This document shows, in pieces, positions 1 to 8,641 of a stretch of 64,000 nucleotides of DNA. Location of the stretch: assembly GCF_014646695.1 (NCBI RefSeq), contig NZ_BMNT01000035.1, positions 18,708 to 82,707 on the forward strand, written 5' to 3'. The notes below the pieces were generated by a model. The model was not told the origin of the DNA and searched no databases. It saw only the letters and a list, made by a program, of their open reading frames with translations. This DNA comes from Sphaerisporangium melleum (GTDB lineage: Bacteria > Actinomycetota > Actinomycetes > Streptosporangiales > Streptosporangiaceae). Numbering within the stretch: the stretch's first letter is position 1; every line of letters starts with the position of its first letter. The translations under genes and the position numbers were made by a program.

Positions 1-94
1 CCGTGACCTGCGGGTAAAGAAGAGTCACCCTCCGGACGACCCGGAGGTGATCTGGTGTTCGAAAAATGTCGGTGCCGGGACGTACTGTGGGGAT

Positions 95-622
95 ATGGCA
101 AACGTCACCACATCGCCCCTGACGACCGCCGAAATCGCCGCCCTCGCCCTGTCTCTCGCCCATCTCGGCGAGGGCCCACAGGCGCTGACCGCCCGCCGCG
201 GGCTGCGCCGCGTGTTCGACCGGCTCGACCTCGATGACGACGTCGTGGCGACCACGCTGGACACCCTGACCACACCCTTGCCGCCCGAGATCGCGCGGCG
301 CGCCCGCACGATCGCCGGGGCGATCACCGGGCGGCAGGTGGTGCTGCTGCACTACCGCGACGCGGCCGGCCGGGTGACCTCGCGCGAGGTCGAGCCGGTC
401 ACCTGCCTGGTGCACCGCGACCACTGGTATCTCGTGGGGTGGTGCCGCGCCAGGGGCGCCATCCGCGCCTTCCGGTTCGACCGCGTCGTCGCGGTCGAGC
501 AGACGCTGGTGCCCGCCCGGCCGCATCGGGCCGAGCGCTATCTGCCCTTCCAGCGCAGGGCGACCGCCGAGCGCCGCACCACCCGTCCGCTCTTCCCGCT
601 GCCGAACCGCCGGCCCGCCTGA
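95..622 (+). CDS. Stand-alone WYL-domain protein
   Basis: A 175-residue protein whose second half matches the WYL ligand-sensing domain found in YafY/PafBC-type transcription regulators: a basic/aromatic HYRD segment, then WYLVGWCRARGAIRAFRFDR at about residues 110-130. The usual N-terminal winged HTH is not recognisable; the first 65 residues are alanine/leucine-rich and too short. ATG 95 is preceded by GTGGGG; an in-frame GTG at 47 touches its GGAG with no spacer and is less likely. In the family WYL binds nucleic acid or small ligands and controls the attached HTH. Here it may be a solo sensor or effector (inference). Confidence 0.75.
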   Translation: MANVTTSPLTTAEIAALALSLAHLGEGPQALTARRGLRRVFDRLDLDDDVVATTLDTLTTPLPPEIARRARTIAGAITGRQVVLLHYRDAAGRVTSREVEPVTCLVHRDHWYLVGWCRARGAIRAFRFDRVVAVEQTLVPARPHRAERYLPFQRRATAERRTTRPLFPLPNRRPA

Positions 623-721
623 CCAGCGGCCCGGCGGGCACCGCACCACCCTGAAGGCGCCGCCGGCATCAGGAGACGACAGACCGCCGGTGCCGGTGAG
701 CGGCGGCGGTCTGGGCGGAGG

Positions 722-931
722 TCAGCCGCAGCAGCCGCCGCCGCAACACCCGCCACCGCCGCCGGCCGGGCGCGGCGCGGCGGCGCCGCCGGTGACGGCG
801 ACCGTGGACAGCAGTTTCACCGTGTCGTCGTGGCCTTCGGGACACACCGCGGCGTCCCCCGCGGCGGACATGGGCCGGGACAGCTCGAAGGTCGAACCAC
901 AGGCCCTGCATCGATAGTCATAACGCGGCAT
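722..931 (-). CDS. FmdB family zinc-ribbon protein
   Basis: A 69-residue protein starting MPRYDYRCRACGSTFEL, the hallmark of FmdB/CxxC_CxxC_SSSS zinc ribbons. Two metal-binding pairs are visible (CRAC near residues 8-11, then C30 with H34 where a second CxxC is usual). The C-terminal third is a Gly/Cys-rich tail (GGGGCCGGGCCG), common in actinobacterial members. Function is not established; the family was named after a putative regulator of formamide genes. No Shine-Dalgarno is present and the -10 box sits 6 nt before the ATG, so the mRNA is probably leaderless. Confidence 0.85.
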   Translation of the reverse strand: MPRYDYRCRACGSTFELSRPMSAAGDAAVCPEGHDDTVKLLSTVAVTGGAAAPRPAGGGGGCCGGGCCG

Positions 932-937
932 GGCACA

Positions 938-943
938 AGGGTA
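938..943 (-). promoter_or_regulatory. -10 box of leaderless fmdB-like gene
   Basis: TACCCT on the minus strand, separated from the ATG at 931 by exactly 6 nt (TGTGCC). That places transcription start on the A of the start codon, the usual actinobacterial leaderless geometry. Confidence 0.55.
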
Positions 944-1090
944 CGACGGCTGCCCGCCGCCGGGGAGAAGCCTTCGGGCACGATCGCCGCCCCTCTCGTC
1001 GCCGCACGGGGCGCGAGCCCGCAGCGGACGTGTGGCGGAGGGCCACAGGGGCAGGCCTCCGCCACACGACCGAGCGGCACACGAGCCGCG

Positions 1091-1600
1091 TCAGGCGGCC
1101 GTTTCGGTGAGATAGGGCGCCCACTGCGGGTCGCCGTCGAGCTGGGCGCCGATGAGCCTCCAGTGGGCGCCGCGTGGCACCACCGGAGTGACCCGCAGCG
1201 ACCAGCCGATCTCCTCGAGCAGCCGGTCGGCCTTGCGGTGGTTGCACGTCATGCAGGAGGCGACGCAGTTCTCCCAGGTGTGCAGCCCACCACGCGAGCG
1301 CGGCAGGACGTGGTCGATGGTCTCGGCCCGCTGCCCGCAGTAGGCACAGCGGTAGTCGTCCCGGCGCATGAGCGCGGCCCGGGTCAGGGGGATGCGAGAC
1401 CGGTAGGGGATGCGGACGTAGCGCCGCAGCCGGATGACCGACGGCACTTCCATGGTGCGCGAGGCCGAGCGCAGCACCGCGCCCCGCCCGTCACGATGGA
1501 CGACGTCCGCCTTCTCTCTGATCACGAGCACGACGGCCCGATGCAGGTTGAGTGTGGTGAGCGGTTCGAACGTGGCGTTCAGCAGCAGCACCTGGCGCAT
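1091..1600 (-). CDS. HNH endonuclease
   Basis: A 169-residue protein. The HNH nuclease core lies in the middle: CAYCGQRAETIDHVLPRSRG, then ENCVASCMTCNHRKADR, giving two CxxC zinc knuckles around the DH catalytic motif and the final NHRK. The N-terminus (RQVLLLNATFEPLTTLNLHRA) matches a widespread group of single-domain actinobacterial HNH proteins of unknown target. The start at 1600 has GGAGAAGG 8 nt upstream; the longer frame is unsupported. No partner restriction or phage genes are nearby. A perfect palindrome lies 38 bp upstream. Confidence 0.9.
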   Translation of the reverse strand: MRQVLLLNATFEPLTTLNLHRAVVLVIREKADVVHRDGRGAVLRSASRTMEVPSVIRLRRYVRIPYRSRIPLTRAALMRRDDYRCAYCGQRAETIDHVLPRSRGGLHTWENCVASCMTCNHRKADRLLEEIGWSLRVTPVVPRGAHWRLIGAQLDGDPQWAPYLTETAA

Positions 1601-1637
1601 CAGCGGACCTTCTCCGCCGCTGTGAACACCGCTATGA

Positions 1638-1659
1638 GGGATGTGCCGCGGCACATCCC
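1638..1659. promoter_or_regulatory. 22-bp perfect palindrome, candidate operator
   Basis: GGGATGTGCCG followed directly by its exact reverse complement, without spacer, located 38 bp upstream of the HNH nuclease start. With no loop it is better suited to binding a dimeric protein than to forming an RNA hairpin. The binding protein is unknown. Confidence 0.5.
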
Positions 1660-1953
1660 GGTTTGCGGCCCGTCGTCTTGGGCTCCGGATGCTTCCGTCA
1701 CGTGCACCTCCGCCGGGCGGCCCAGCGGATGGGTTCCACGGCACCGCCCTTCAGCAAGTGTGGCCTCTCGGTCGACTCTCCCGCCACCCCAATTAACGGT
1801 CGTGTCTCCCAGACCCCGCCTACCGGTTTATGTCCGTTTCACCCCGCTAAGCAAACCTATTAGGCAAAGATCACTGAGAACCGGTCCAATCTCCGCGACA
1901 CGAACAGCGCACGGCAGCGGAAAGCGCGGCTCACGTCGGGTAACGCGGTGCCT

Positions 1954-1959
1954 TAGGCT
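1954..1959 (+). promoter_or_regulatory. -10 box, leaderless prolyl oligopeptidase
   Basis: TAGGCT ends 6 nt before the ATG at 1966 and no Shine-Dalgarno is present. The rest of the 1660-1953 gap is less GC-rich than its surroundings (for example 1830-1890) and holds no convincing gene. Confidence 0.5.
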
Positions 1960-1965
1960 CACTCC

Positions 1966-4038
1966 ATGACCCGTACGCCGTACCCGAACGCACGCCGTGA
2001 CGACGTCGTGGACGACTACCACGGCACCCCGGTCCCCGATCCGTACCGCTGGCTGGAAGATCCCGACCAGCCCGCGGTCAAGGAATGGCTGGACGCGCAG
2101 AGCGACCTGTTCGGTGCGGAGATGGCCTCCGCACCGGGACGGGACGCGTTCCGCGACCGCGTGGCCGAGCTGGTGCGCTCGGGCAGCGTCGGCGCCCCGG
2201 TGTGGCGGGGAGAACGCCGCTTCTTCACCCGGCGCACGGCCGAGCAGGAGCATGCCGTGCTCTACACCGCCGGCCCCAACGGGGTCGAGCAGGCGCTGCT
2301 CGACCCGATGGCGCTCGACCCGTCCGGCCTGACCACGATCGACAGCTGGCAGCCGGACAAGGAGGGCAGGCGGCTGGCGTACCAGATCTCGGTGGGCGGC
2401 GACGAGGAGTCCCGGCTGCACGTCATCGACGTGGCCTCCGGCGAGCGGCTGGACGGGCCGATCGACCGGTGCCGCTACTCCCCCATCGCCTGGCTGCCCG
2501 GCGGTGAGGCCTTCTACTACGTGCGCAGGCTCGCCCCCGGCCAGGTGCCCGAAGGCGAGGAGCAGTTCCACCGCCGGGTCTACCTGCATCGCGTCGGCGC
2601 CTCCACGGACGAGGACGTCATGATCCTCGGCGAAGGGCTGGAGAAGACCAACTACTACGGCGTCGCGGTCTCCCGGGACGGCCGGTGGCTGTCCATCTCC
2701 GCCTCCCGCGGCACCGCGCCGCGCAACGACCTGTGGGCGGCCGACCTGTCGGCCTCGGCGATCGACGCACCCGCGCTGGTCTCCGTCCAGCAGGGGGTGG
2801 ACGCGCAGACCTCGCTGCTGTTCGGCCGGGACGGCCGCCTGTACGTCTTCACCGACCGGGACGCCCCCCGCGCACGGGTGTGCGTCACCTCCCCCGAGAC
2901 GCCCGCGTACGAGAACTGGCGTGACCTGATCCCCGAAGACCCCGAGGCGGTGATGTCGGACTTCGCGATCCTGGACGACCTGGACCACCCGGTGATGCTC
3001 GTGGGGTGGACCCGCCACGCGATCAGCGAGATCACCGTGCACGACCTGGCCACCGGCGCGAAGGTCGGCCAGGTGCCCACCCCCGGCCTCGGCACGATCG
3101 GCGGCATCCACGAGCGGCCCGAGGGCGGCCACGAGGCGTGGTTCGCCTACACCGACCACACCACCCCGACCGGCGTCATGCGCTACGACGCCCGCACCGG
3201 TCAGACCACGCTGTGGGAGGCCTCACCCGGCGCGGTGGAGGTGCCGGAGGTCACCACCGAGCAGGTCGTCTACCAGTCGGCGGACGGCACCGCGGTCCAC
3301 ATGATCGTCGTGTCCCGGCCCGGCGACGGTCCCCGGCCGACGATCCTCTACGGGTACGGCGGCTTCGGGCTGTCCATGACCCCGGGGTTCTCGGCCTCGA
3401 CTCTCGCCTGGGTCGAGGCGGGCGGGGTCTACGCCGTCGCGCAACTGCGCGGCGGCGGCGAGCAGGGCGAAGAATGGCACCGCGCGGGCATGCTCGCTCA
3501 CAAGCAGAACGTCTTCGACGACCTGCACGCGGCGGCCGAGCACCTGATCGCCACCGGGGTCACCACGCCGGAGCAACTGGCGATCTCCGGCGGGTCGAAC
3601 GGCGGCCTGCTGGTCGGAGCCGCGCTGACCCAGCGGCCCGAACTGTACGCGGCCGTGGCCTGCGCCGCGCCGCTGCTGGACATGGTGCGCTACGAGAAGT
3701 TCGGCCTCGGGGCGACGTGGAACGTGGAGTACGGCTCGGCCGACGACCCCGAGCAGTTCGGCTGGCTGCGGGGCTACTCCCCCTACCACCACGTCCGCGA
3801 GGGGGTGCGCTACCCCGCGACGCTGTTCCTGGTCTTCGGCTCCGACACCCGGGTGCACCCGCTGCACGCGTGGAAGATGTGCGCCGCGCTGCAGCACGCG
3901 CAGGCGGCGGACGACCGGCCGATCTTGCTGCGCAACGAGAGCGAGGTGGGGCACGGGGCGCGTGCGGTCAGCCGCTCGGTGGAGCTCGCCGCCGACCAGC
4001 TCACGTTCCTGGCCCGGCACACCGGCCTGACCCGCTGA
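1966..4038 (+). CDS. Prolyl oligopeptidase (S9A serine peptidase)
   Basis: A 690-residue protein with the full S9A length and order: an N-terminal segment (DPYRWLED near residue 25), a seven-bladed propeller region, and a C-terminal alpha/beta hydrolase. The catalytic triad can be read as Ser544 in GGSNGGLL, Asp627 in GSDTRVHP and His663 in EVGHGAR. The family cleaves short peptides after proline; the propeller limits substrate size. No signal peptide is visible, so it is cytoplasmic. It stands alone, with its own leaderless promoter and a shared bidirectional terminator towards purU. Confidence 0.95.
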   Translation: MTRTPYPNARRDDVVDDYHGTPVPDPYRWLEDPDQPAVKEWLDAQSDLFGAEMASAPGRDAFRDRVAELVRSGSVGAPVWRGERRFFTRRTAEQEHAVLYTAGPNGVEQALLDPMALDPSGLTTIDSWQPDKEGRRLAYQISVGGDEESRLHVIDVASGERLDGPIDRCRYSPIAWLPGGEAFYYVRRLAPGQVPEGEEQFHRRVYLHRVGASTDEDVMILGEGLEKTNYYGVAVSRDGRWLSISASRGTAPRNDLWAADLSASAIDAPALVSVQQGVDAQTSLLFGRDGRLYVFTDRDAPRARVCVTSPETPAYENWRDLIPEDPEAVMSDFAILDDLDHPVMLVGWTRHAISEITVHDLATGAKVGQVPTPGLGTIGGIHERPEGGHEAWFAYTDHTTPTGVMRYDARTGQTTLWEASPGAVEVPEVTTEQVVYQSADGTAVHMIVVSRPGDGPRPTILYGYGGFGLSMTPGFSASTLAWVEAGGVYAVAQLRGGGEQGEEWHRAGMLAHKQNVFDDLHAAAEHLIATGVTTPEQLAISGGSNGGLLVGAALTQRPELYAAVACAAPLLDMVRYEKFGLGATWNVEYGSADDPEQFGWLRGYSPYHHVREGVRYPATLFLVFGSDTRVHPLHAWKMCAALQHAQAADDRPILLRNESEVGHGARAVSRSVELAADQLTFLARHTGLTR

Positions 4039-4062
4039 TCCGGCCGCCCCGCCGTCCGCTTC

Positions 4063-4096
4063 CCGCCCGCTCACGCGGTGACGCGGGAGCGGGCGG
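4063..4096. terminator. Bidirectional terminator between pep and purU
   Basis: CCGCCCGCTC (4063-4072) pairs with GAGCGGGCGG (4087-4096); the loop itself contains CGCG/CGCG. It lies between convergent genes. No U-tract follows, as is normal in high-GC actinomycetes. Confidence 0.6.
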
Positions 4097-4104
4097 CGGG
4101 GCCG

Positions 4105-4953
4105 TCAGCGCGGGAAGACGACGGTCTTGTGGCCGTCCAGCAGCACGCGCTGCTCGGCGTGCCACCGCACGGCGCGGGCGAGCGCCTGGCATTCCAGGTC
4201 GCGCCCCTTGGCGGCGAGGTCCTCGGGTGAGTGGGTGTGGTCCACCCGGGCGACCTCCTGCTCGATGATGGGCCCCTCGTCCAGGTCGGCGGTCACGTAG
4301 TGCGCGGTGGCGCCGATGAGCTTGACGCCGCGCGCGTGCGCCTGGTGGTAGGGACGGGCGCCCTTGAAGGACGGCAGGAACGAGTGATGGATGTTGATCA
4401 CTTTGCCCGACAGCTTGCCGCAGAGGTCCTCCGACAGCACCTGCATGTACCGGGCGAGCACCACCAGCTCGGCGCGGTAGTGGTCGACGAGGGTGAGCAC
4501 CTCGGCCTCCTGGCGTCCCTTGGTCTCGGGCGTCACCGGCAGGTGGTGGTAGTCGATGCCGTACGACTGGGTGAGCGGACGTAGATCGGGATGGTTGGAC
4601 ACCACCGCGATGATCTCGATGTCCAGCAGCCCTGAGCGCACGCGGTAGAGCAGGTCGTTCAGGCAGTGCCCGAGCTTGCTCACCATGACCAGCACCCGGG
4701 GCTTGACGGCGAGGTCGTGCAGCCGGAAGTCCATGGCCAGGTCGGGCGCGAGCCCGGCGAAGGCGGCACGCAGGTCGTCCTCACCGAGCGTGGAGGTGAA
4801 CTGCACGCGCATGAAGAAGCGGCCGGCCTCCCGGTCACCGAACTGCTGGCTCTCGGTGATGTTGCATCCGTGCGCGGCCAGCAGCCCGGACACGGCCGCG
4901 ACCACCCCCGGCCGGTCGGGGCACGAAAGCGTCAGCACGTAATCGGAGGTCAT
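4105..4953 (-). CDS. purU: Formyltetrahydrofolate deformylase
   Basis: A 282-residue protein of standard PurU length. An N-terminal ACT domain (residues 3-80, opening YVLTLSCPDRPGVVAAVSG) is followed by a formyl-transferase fold with the catalytic Asn-His-Asp set in VINIHHSFLPSFKGARPYHQ and YVTADLDEGPIIEQ. It hydrolyses 10-formyl-THF to THF and formate, balancing the one-carbon pool and supplying formate for PurT. It is a single gene convergent with the oligopeptidase. The ATG at 4953 follows a purine-rich GAGGGTGGGTGG stretch. Confidence 0.95.
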   Translation of the reverse strand: MTSDYVLTLSCPDRPGVVAAVSGLLAAHGCNITESQQFGDREAGRFFMRVQFTSTLGEDDLRAAFAGLAPDLAMDFRLHDLAVKPRVLVMVSKLGHCLNDLLYRVRSGLLDIEIIAVVSNHPDLRPLTQSYGIDYHHLPVTPETKGRQEAEVLTLVDHYRAELVVLARYMQVLSEDLCGKLSGKVINIHHSFLPSFKGARPYHQAHARGVKLIGATAHYVTADLDEGPIIEQEVARVDHTHSPEDLAAKGRDLECQALARAVRWHAEQRVLLDGHKTVVFPR

Positions 4954-5166
4954 CGGCCACCCACCCTCTCGCCAATCCGTTGACGCAGATTACCGCTCCG
5001 GACCCCCATCGCCGCGTCCACTTCCCGAAGATCGCCTCGACGTGGCGCCACGGCGGGTCGCCTCCCGGTACGGTCAAAGTCCATTACAGTCGGCCGACGG
5101 TACGGTGACGCAATCCCGCGCGGTCACTTGCCCTGTCTTGACCTGCGGCCTCATAGCCTTAATAAC

Positions 5167-5331
5167 GTGAAATGGGTCGACAGCAGAGGATTTGAGGTCG
5201 AAGTGCTGGTCCTGGGCAACCAGCCCTGGCTGCGCGTGCGCAGAGGCCGCCACTACGTCGCCTACTACCCCGACGTCGCAGAGCTGTCCCGGCACCTGGA
5301 CCTGACCGATCTCGTCGTGTCCAGCGACTGA
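5167..5331 (+). CDS. Small conserved-looking protein
   Basis: A 54-residue protein from GTG 5167 (KWVDSRGFEVEVLVLGNQ... ending LVVSSD). It is hydrophilic and aromatic-rich, with no transmembrane segment, and I do not recognise the family. Start choice: TAGCCT at 5154-5159 lies 7 nt before this GTG, fitting a leaderless start; an in-frame ATG at 5128 would add 13 residues but lacks a ribosome site. Codon use fits a real gene. Function unknown. Confidence 0.65.
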   Translation: MKWVDSRGFEVEVLVLGNQPWLRVRRGRHYVAYYPDVAELSRHLDLTDLVVSSD

Positions 5332-5439
5332 ACACCGCCCTCACCGCCCCCAGCGCTCCGCGCACGGCCGTCCACGATGCTGCCGGCCTGCCACGACGAG
5401 GCGTACAGTGGCGCCCGGAGGAGCGGAAGGAGCCCGCGG

Positions 5440-5913
5440 GTGCTGAAGTGGGACCAGTTGTCGCCAGGAGAGAAGCGTGCCGCCGTCGCTCTGGCGGCCA
5501 TGTTGCCCGGTTACATCAATGCCGTGTTCGTCGCAGAGCATCTGGCCGAGGCGATCGCCTGGCAGCGCGGCGAACTCACCGACGAGCAGCTCATGGAGCG
5601 CACCGGCTGGACGTTCAACGCCACGCCCGAGCAGTACGCCGACATGGCGATGCGATCCGCCCGGCGGGCCGGGGTCGACCCCGTGGAGTGGCTCGACGCG
5701 ATGAAGGGCGCCTACGAGGAGCAGCGCGCCATCGCCGCCGAGCTCCAGCAGCGCGGCGCCGAGCAGGCGGCCGCCCGCGGGGACGAGTTCTGGGAGATCA
5801 TCAGGGCCAACACCTGGCCGGACGGCCTCGACGGCCCGAGTGAGGCGGACGGAGCCAACGATCCCGGCGGGCCGGACGTCCCGGGAAAACCCGAGTCACC
5901 GGGCCGTCCCTAG
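5440..5913 (+). CDS. Hypothetical protein, Pro/Gly-rich tail
   Basis: A 157-residue protein. GTG 5440 is preceded by AAGGAG with good spacing. Residues 1-110 look helical (EKRAAVALAAMLPGYINAVF, then LAEAIAWQRGELTDEQLMER), followed by a disordered Gly/Pro/Asp-rich tail. No family recognised. It ends 12 nt before the NUDIX gene, so the two are probably co-transcribed. Confidence 0.7.
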   Translation: MLKWDQLSPGEKRAAVALAAMLPGYINAVFVAEHLAEAIAWQRGELTDEQLMERTGWTFNATPEQYADMAMRSARRAGVDPVEWLDAMKGAYEEQRAIAAELQQRGAEQAAARGDEFWEIIRANTWPDGLDGPSEADGANDPGGPDVPGKPESPGRP

Positions 5914-5925
5914 CGGGCCCGGCCG

Positions 5926-6384
5926 ATGGAGATCAGTGATCGGCCGGCCGCGCGGGTGATCTGCCTGGACGGCACCGGCCGGGTCCTGTTACTGCACTGG
6001 CGCGACCCGATCAACGGCGTGACGTTCTGGGAGCCCCCCGGCGGCGGCATCGACCCCGGGGAGACGCCGCTGTCCGCCGCGCGGCGCGAGCTGACAGAGG
6101 AGACCGGGTTACCCGGTGACGCCGTGGTGGACATCTGGGTGCCGGTGGAGCGCGACTACCACTGGCTGGGCGTCCACTACGTCAAGGTCGAGCCGTTCTA
6201 CCTGGCGCGCTTCGCGTCGGTGCCGCCGGTCGCGCCCACCACGCCGACCGCCGAGGAACAGGACACCTATCTCGGCCACGGCTGGTTCACACCGGCGGAG
6301 CTCGCCTCACTGGCCGAGCCGGTCGAGCCGCCCGCGCTCGCCGAGGTGATCGCCCTGCTGGCGGACCCGCCCGCCCGCGAATGA
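5926..6384 (+). CDS. NUDIX hydrolase
   Basis: A 152-residue protein. A complete Nudix box runs from GGGIDPGETPL through RRELTEETGL at about residues 42-65, fitting GX5EX7REUXEEXGU, so the Mg-binding glutamates are intact. The substrate is some nucleoside diphosphate linked to another group and cannot be told from the sequence. It starts 12 nt after the preceding hypothetical gene without an obvious ribosome site, suggesting translational coupling. Confidence 0.9.
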   Translation: MEISDRPAARVICLDGTGRVLLLHWRDPINGVTFWEPPGGGIDPGETPLSAARRELTEETGLPGDAVVDIWVPVERDYHWLGVHYVKVEPFYLARFASVPPVAPTTPTAEEQDTYLGHGWFTPAELASLAEPVEPPALAEVIALLADPPARE

Positions 6385-6390
6385 GACGGT

Positions 6391-6423
6391 GGCCCGGCGC
6401 GGACGCCGTGCGCCGGCCGGGCC
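6391..6423. terminator. Bidirectional terminator hairpin
   Basis: GGCCCGGCGC pairs with GCGCC...GGGCC downstream, with a 4-nt GGCC bulge, between the convergent NUDIX and TPR genes. Confidence 0.45.
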
Positions 6424-6430
6424 GTGGCGG

Positions 6431-8464
6431 TCAGGACTCGGCGAGGGCCGCGCGGATGTCCGGGTCGTCGGGATCAAGGTCGTGGGCGCGCCGCAGATCG
6501 GCCCCGGCGTCGGCGTGCCTGCCGAGATCCTTCAGCGCGATCGCGCGGTTGTAGTAGAGAGTCGCCTGCTCCCCCAGCTCGATCGCGCGCGTGAGGTCGG
6601 CCACGGCACCCTCGAGATCACCGGTCTCGTAGCGCAGGATGGCCCGGTTCGCCCAGGCCGGGGCGAGGTCGGGAGCATTCGACACGGCCAGGTCGTAGGC
6701 CGCTCTGGCCTGCGCGTGGCGGCCCGCCGGGGCTTCGATCTGACCGAGCACACACGACAGGTGCGGGTTCCCGGGCGCCAGGGCCAGGCCGGCGGCCACG
6801 TCCGCGCGCGCCTGCTCGTCCAGACCGAGTTGCACGAGCAGACCGGCCCGGTTGATGTAGGCGTCCAGGTAGCCGGGATCGAGCTCCAGGACGCGATCGA
6901 GATCGGCCTTCGCTCCGTGCGGGTCCCCGGTGGCGAGCAGCAGTTGCGCCCGGTTGTAGTACCCCTCGGGGAGTGGCGGGCTGAGGTCGATCGCCGCGTC
7001 GTACTCGGCGCGTGCGGCTTCCGGGCGTCCCGCGCGGTAGAGCAGGTTGCCGCGGTCGAGGCGCTGATCCGGATAGGCGGGGTCGGCCGTGACCGCGGTG
7101 TCCATCTCGGTCAGCGCCTCGGGCAACCGGCCCAGCCTGGCGAGCAACTGGGCGCGGTTGGCGTGCAGGACCATCCGGTGGATCGGGTGCCGTCCCGGTG
7201 GCAGGTCGCGTCCGGCCAGTTCGATGGCCTGGTCCACCAGTGCGAGCGCCGCGTCGGCCCGGCCGCGCCGCATCTCGATCAGCGCCTTGCCGTTGAGGTC
7301 GAAGCCCAGCTTGAACGCCCGGACGGCGCGGTCCGGCAGCAGATGGGAGATCGCGATGGCCTCGTTGACCCAGCCCTCGGCCCGGCCGAGATCGCGCCGG
7401 GCGGGGTCGGGGTGCCTGGCGTCCAGCATGGCCGTGCCGTACGCGCACGCCGCGTGCACCTCCGGGTCCACGCTGGTGCGCCGGGCCGTGTCGTACAGGT
7501 CACGGGCCTCGTCGGTGCGTCCCAGGCCGGCCAGGGCCGTCGCGGTGCCCTGCAGGAGGTTCCACCAGCGCTTCGAGCCGGGCTCGGCGAGCCGCAGGCC
7601 GCGCGCGCCGAGGTCGGCGGCGGCGTCCAGGAAACCTTCGCGCATGCAGTGGTCGAGCGCGGCGGACAGCGCCGCCACCCCGGCCCCTCTCGGGTCGGAG
7701 CCGTGCTCGCGATGGTAGGGGATGGCCCCCAGGGTCCATGAGGTCAGGCCGGTGGCGGCGAGTTCGTCCGCCCGGTGATCGTGCAGGCGGGCGCGCTCGG
7801 CGGCCGGCAACGCGTGGTAGGCGTCAACCGCCCGCGGGTCGTCCAGGACGCCGTCGGCGGCGACGTAACGGGCCGCGAGGTTTTCCGGCGCCACCGATGT
7901 GGATGATTCGGCCTTTATCTCACGACCATCGAAAAAAGGCGGCGGCGGTTCGGTGGAACAGCAGACAATTATCAGCCGTTGCGGATCGCAGCGCCGCAGG
8001 AGGGTCGCCAGGAGTTCCCTGTCGGTGGCGTCGGCACGATCGGCATTGTCCACGGCGATGATCGGCGGGGCGGCTCCGCAGTCGCGGACGAATTCCGTGA
8101 TGCCATTCGCGAGGCGCAGGGTGCGGCGAGGGGCGGGGACGAGGATGCGCTCGTCGGCCGGGACCCTCGCCTCCAGGGGCTCGTGGCGGGCGGCCACCCG
8201 ATCACGGAGATCGGGTGCCGCCGCTCTGATCTCGATGTCATGCCGGCCGACCACCAGGGAGGAGCGCTGCGACGCGGCGGGGAGCAGGGCCGCGAGCAGG
8301 CCTCCCCCGAAGGTGTACGGCCCACGCAGCCGCCGGTGGGCGTCGAACACCGGGATGCCCTGACGGGCGGTGCCCGGAGCCGCGAGCAGGTCCCGCAACA
8401 CCTTCCGGCGGTCCACCGAGCGTCCCCCATGGATCCAGAGGTTGCGACCGGTGTGGCCGGTCAC
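6431..8464 (-). CDS. AAA-like/TPR protein coupled to a micro-peptide gene
   Basis: A 677-residue protein. Residues 1-170 resemble the ATPase part of STAND/LAL-type regulators but without a Walker A loop: the GPYTFGGGLL segment stands where GxxGxGKS is expected. A Walker B-like strand (IIAVDNADRAD, 135-145) and a following LIIVCCS strand are present. From about residue 280 to the end there are tandem TPR-like repeats (YYNRAQLLLATGDPHGAKAD, NRAILRYETGDLEGAVADL), 8-10 in number. There is no recognisable DNA-binding domain. Its GTG start overlaps the stop of the 24-codon gene at 8461-8535 by four bases (GTGA), so the two are translated together. A scaffold or sensor role for the peptide is inferred. 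Confidence 0.8.
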   Translation of the reverse strand: MTGHTGRNLWIHGGRSVDRRKVLRDLLAAPGTARQGIPVFDAHRRLRGPYTFGGGLLAALLPAASQRSSLVVGRHDIEIRAAAPDLRDRVAARHEPLEARVPADERILVPAPRRTLRLANGITEFVRDCGAAPPIIAVDNADRADATDRELLATLLRRCDPQRLIIVCCSTEPPPPFFDGREIKAESSTSVAPENLAARYVAADGVLDDPRAVDAYHALPAAERARLHDHRADELAATGLTSWTLGAIPYHREHGSDPRGAGVAALSAALDHCMREGFLDAAADLGARGLRLAEPGSKRWWNLLQGTATALAGLGRTDEARDLYDTARRTSVDPEVHAACAYGTAMLDARHPDPARRDLGRAEGWVNEAIAISHLLPDRAVRAFKLGFDLNGKALIEMRRGRADAALALVDQAIELAGRDLPPGRHPIHRMVLHANRAQLLARLGRLPEALTEMDTAVTADPAYPDQRLDRGNLLYRAGRPEAARAEYDAAIDLSPPLPEGYYNRAQLLLATGDPHGAKADLDRVLELDPGYLDAYINRAGLLVQLGLDEQARADVAAGLALAPGNPHLSCVLGQIEAPAGRHAQARAAYDLAVSNAPDLAPAWANRAILRYETGDLEGAVADLTRAIELGEQATLYYNRAIALKDLGRHADAGADLRRAHDLDPDDPDIRAALAES

Positions 8465-8535
8465 CCCTTGTGGATGGCGCTGGCGGAACCGGACAGTTGC
8501 ACCATTCCAGGCTTACGGACGACGATCTTCTTCAC
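8461..8535 (-). CDS. 24-residue micro-peptide, coupled to TPR gene
   Basis: A short frame from GTG 8535 to TGA 8461. It encodes a peptide beginning MKKIVVRKPG, with middle MVQLSG and end SASAIHKG. Support: an ideal AGGAGG at 8542-8547 with 6-nt spacing, and a GTGA overlap with the downstream TPR gene. The N-terminal half is strongly basic; the C-terminal half is rich in Ser/Ala with single His and Lys. It has no Cys and no signal peptide. An in-frame ATG at 8553 would add six residues but buries the AGGAGG inside the gene. It could be a leader-like regulatory peptide, a signal or a RiPP-like precursor; none of these is established. Confidence 0.65.
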   Translation of the reverse strand: MKKIVVRKPGMVQLSGSASAIHKG

Positions 8536-8570
8536 TTCGGGCCTCCTGCGCATGCAGCAACAAAGATCCC

Positions 8571-8600
8571 ATTATGTGGAGGAAAATGAAGCATCCGCAA
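8571..8600 (-). promoter_or_regulatory. Candidate promoter of peptide-TPR operon
   Basis: TTGCGG (8595-8600) and CATAAT (8571-8576) with an 18-bp spacer, in a locally AT-rich stretch. Transcription would begin near 8565, about 18 nt before the AGGAGG of the micro-peptide. Confidence 0.45.
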
Positions 8601-8641
8601 GCATCGCCGCTGATCTGTTCGGCATAAGTGAATACTTGTCG

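Noticed and set aside
5138-5143. TTGACC as the -35 box of the small gene at 5167.
   Set aside because: Only 10 bp separate it from the TAGCCT box; the spacing is wrong.
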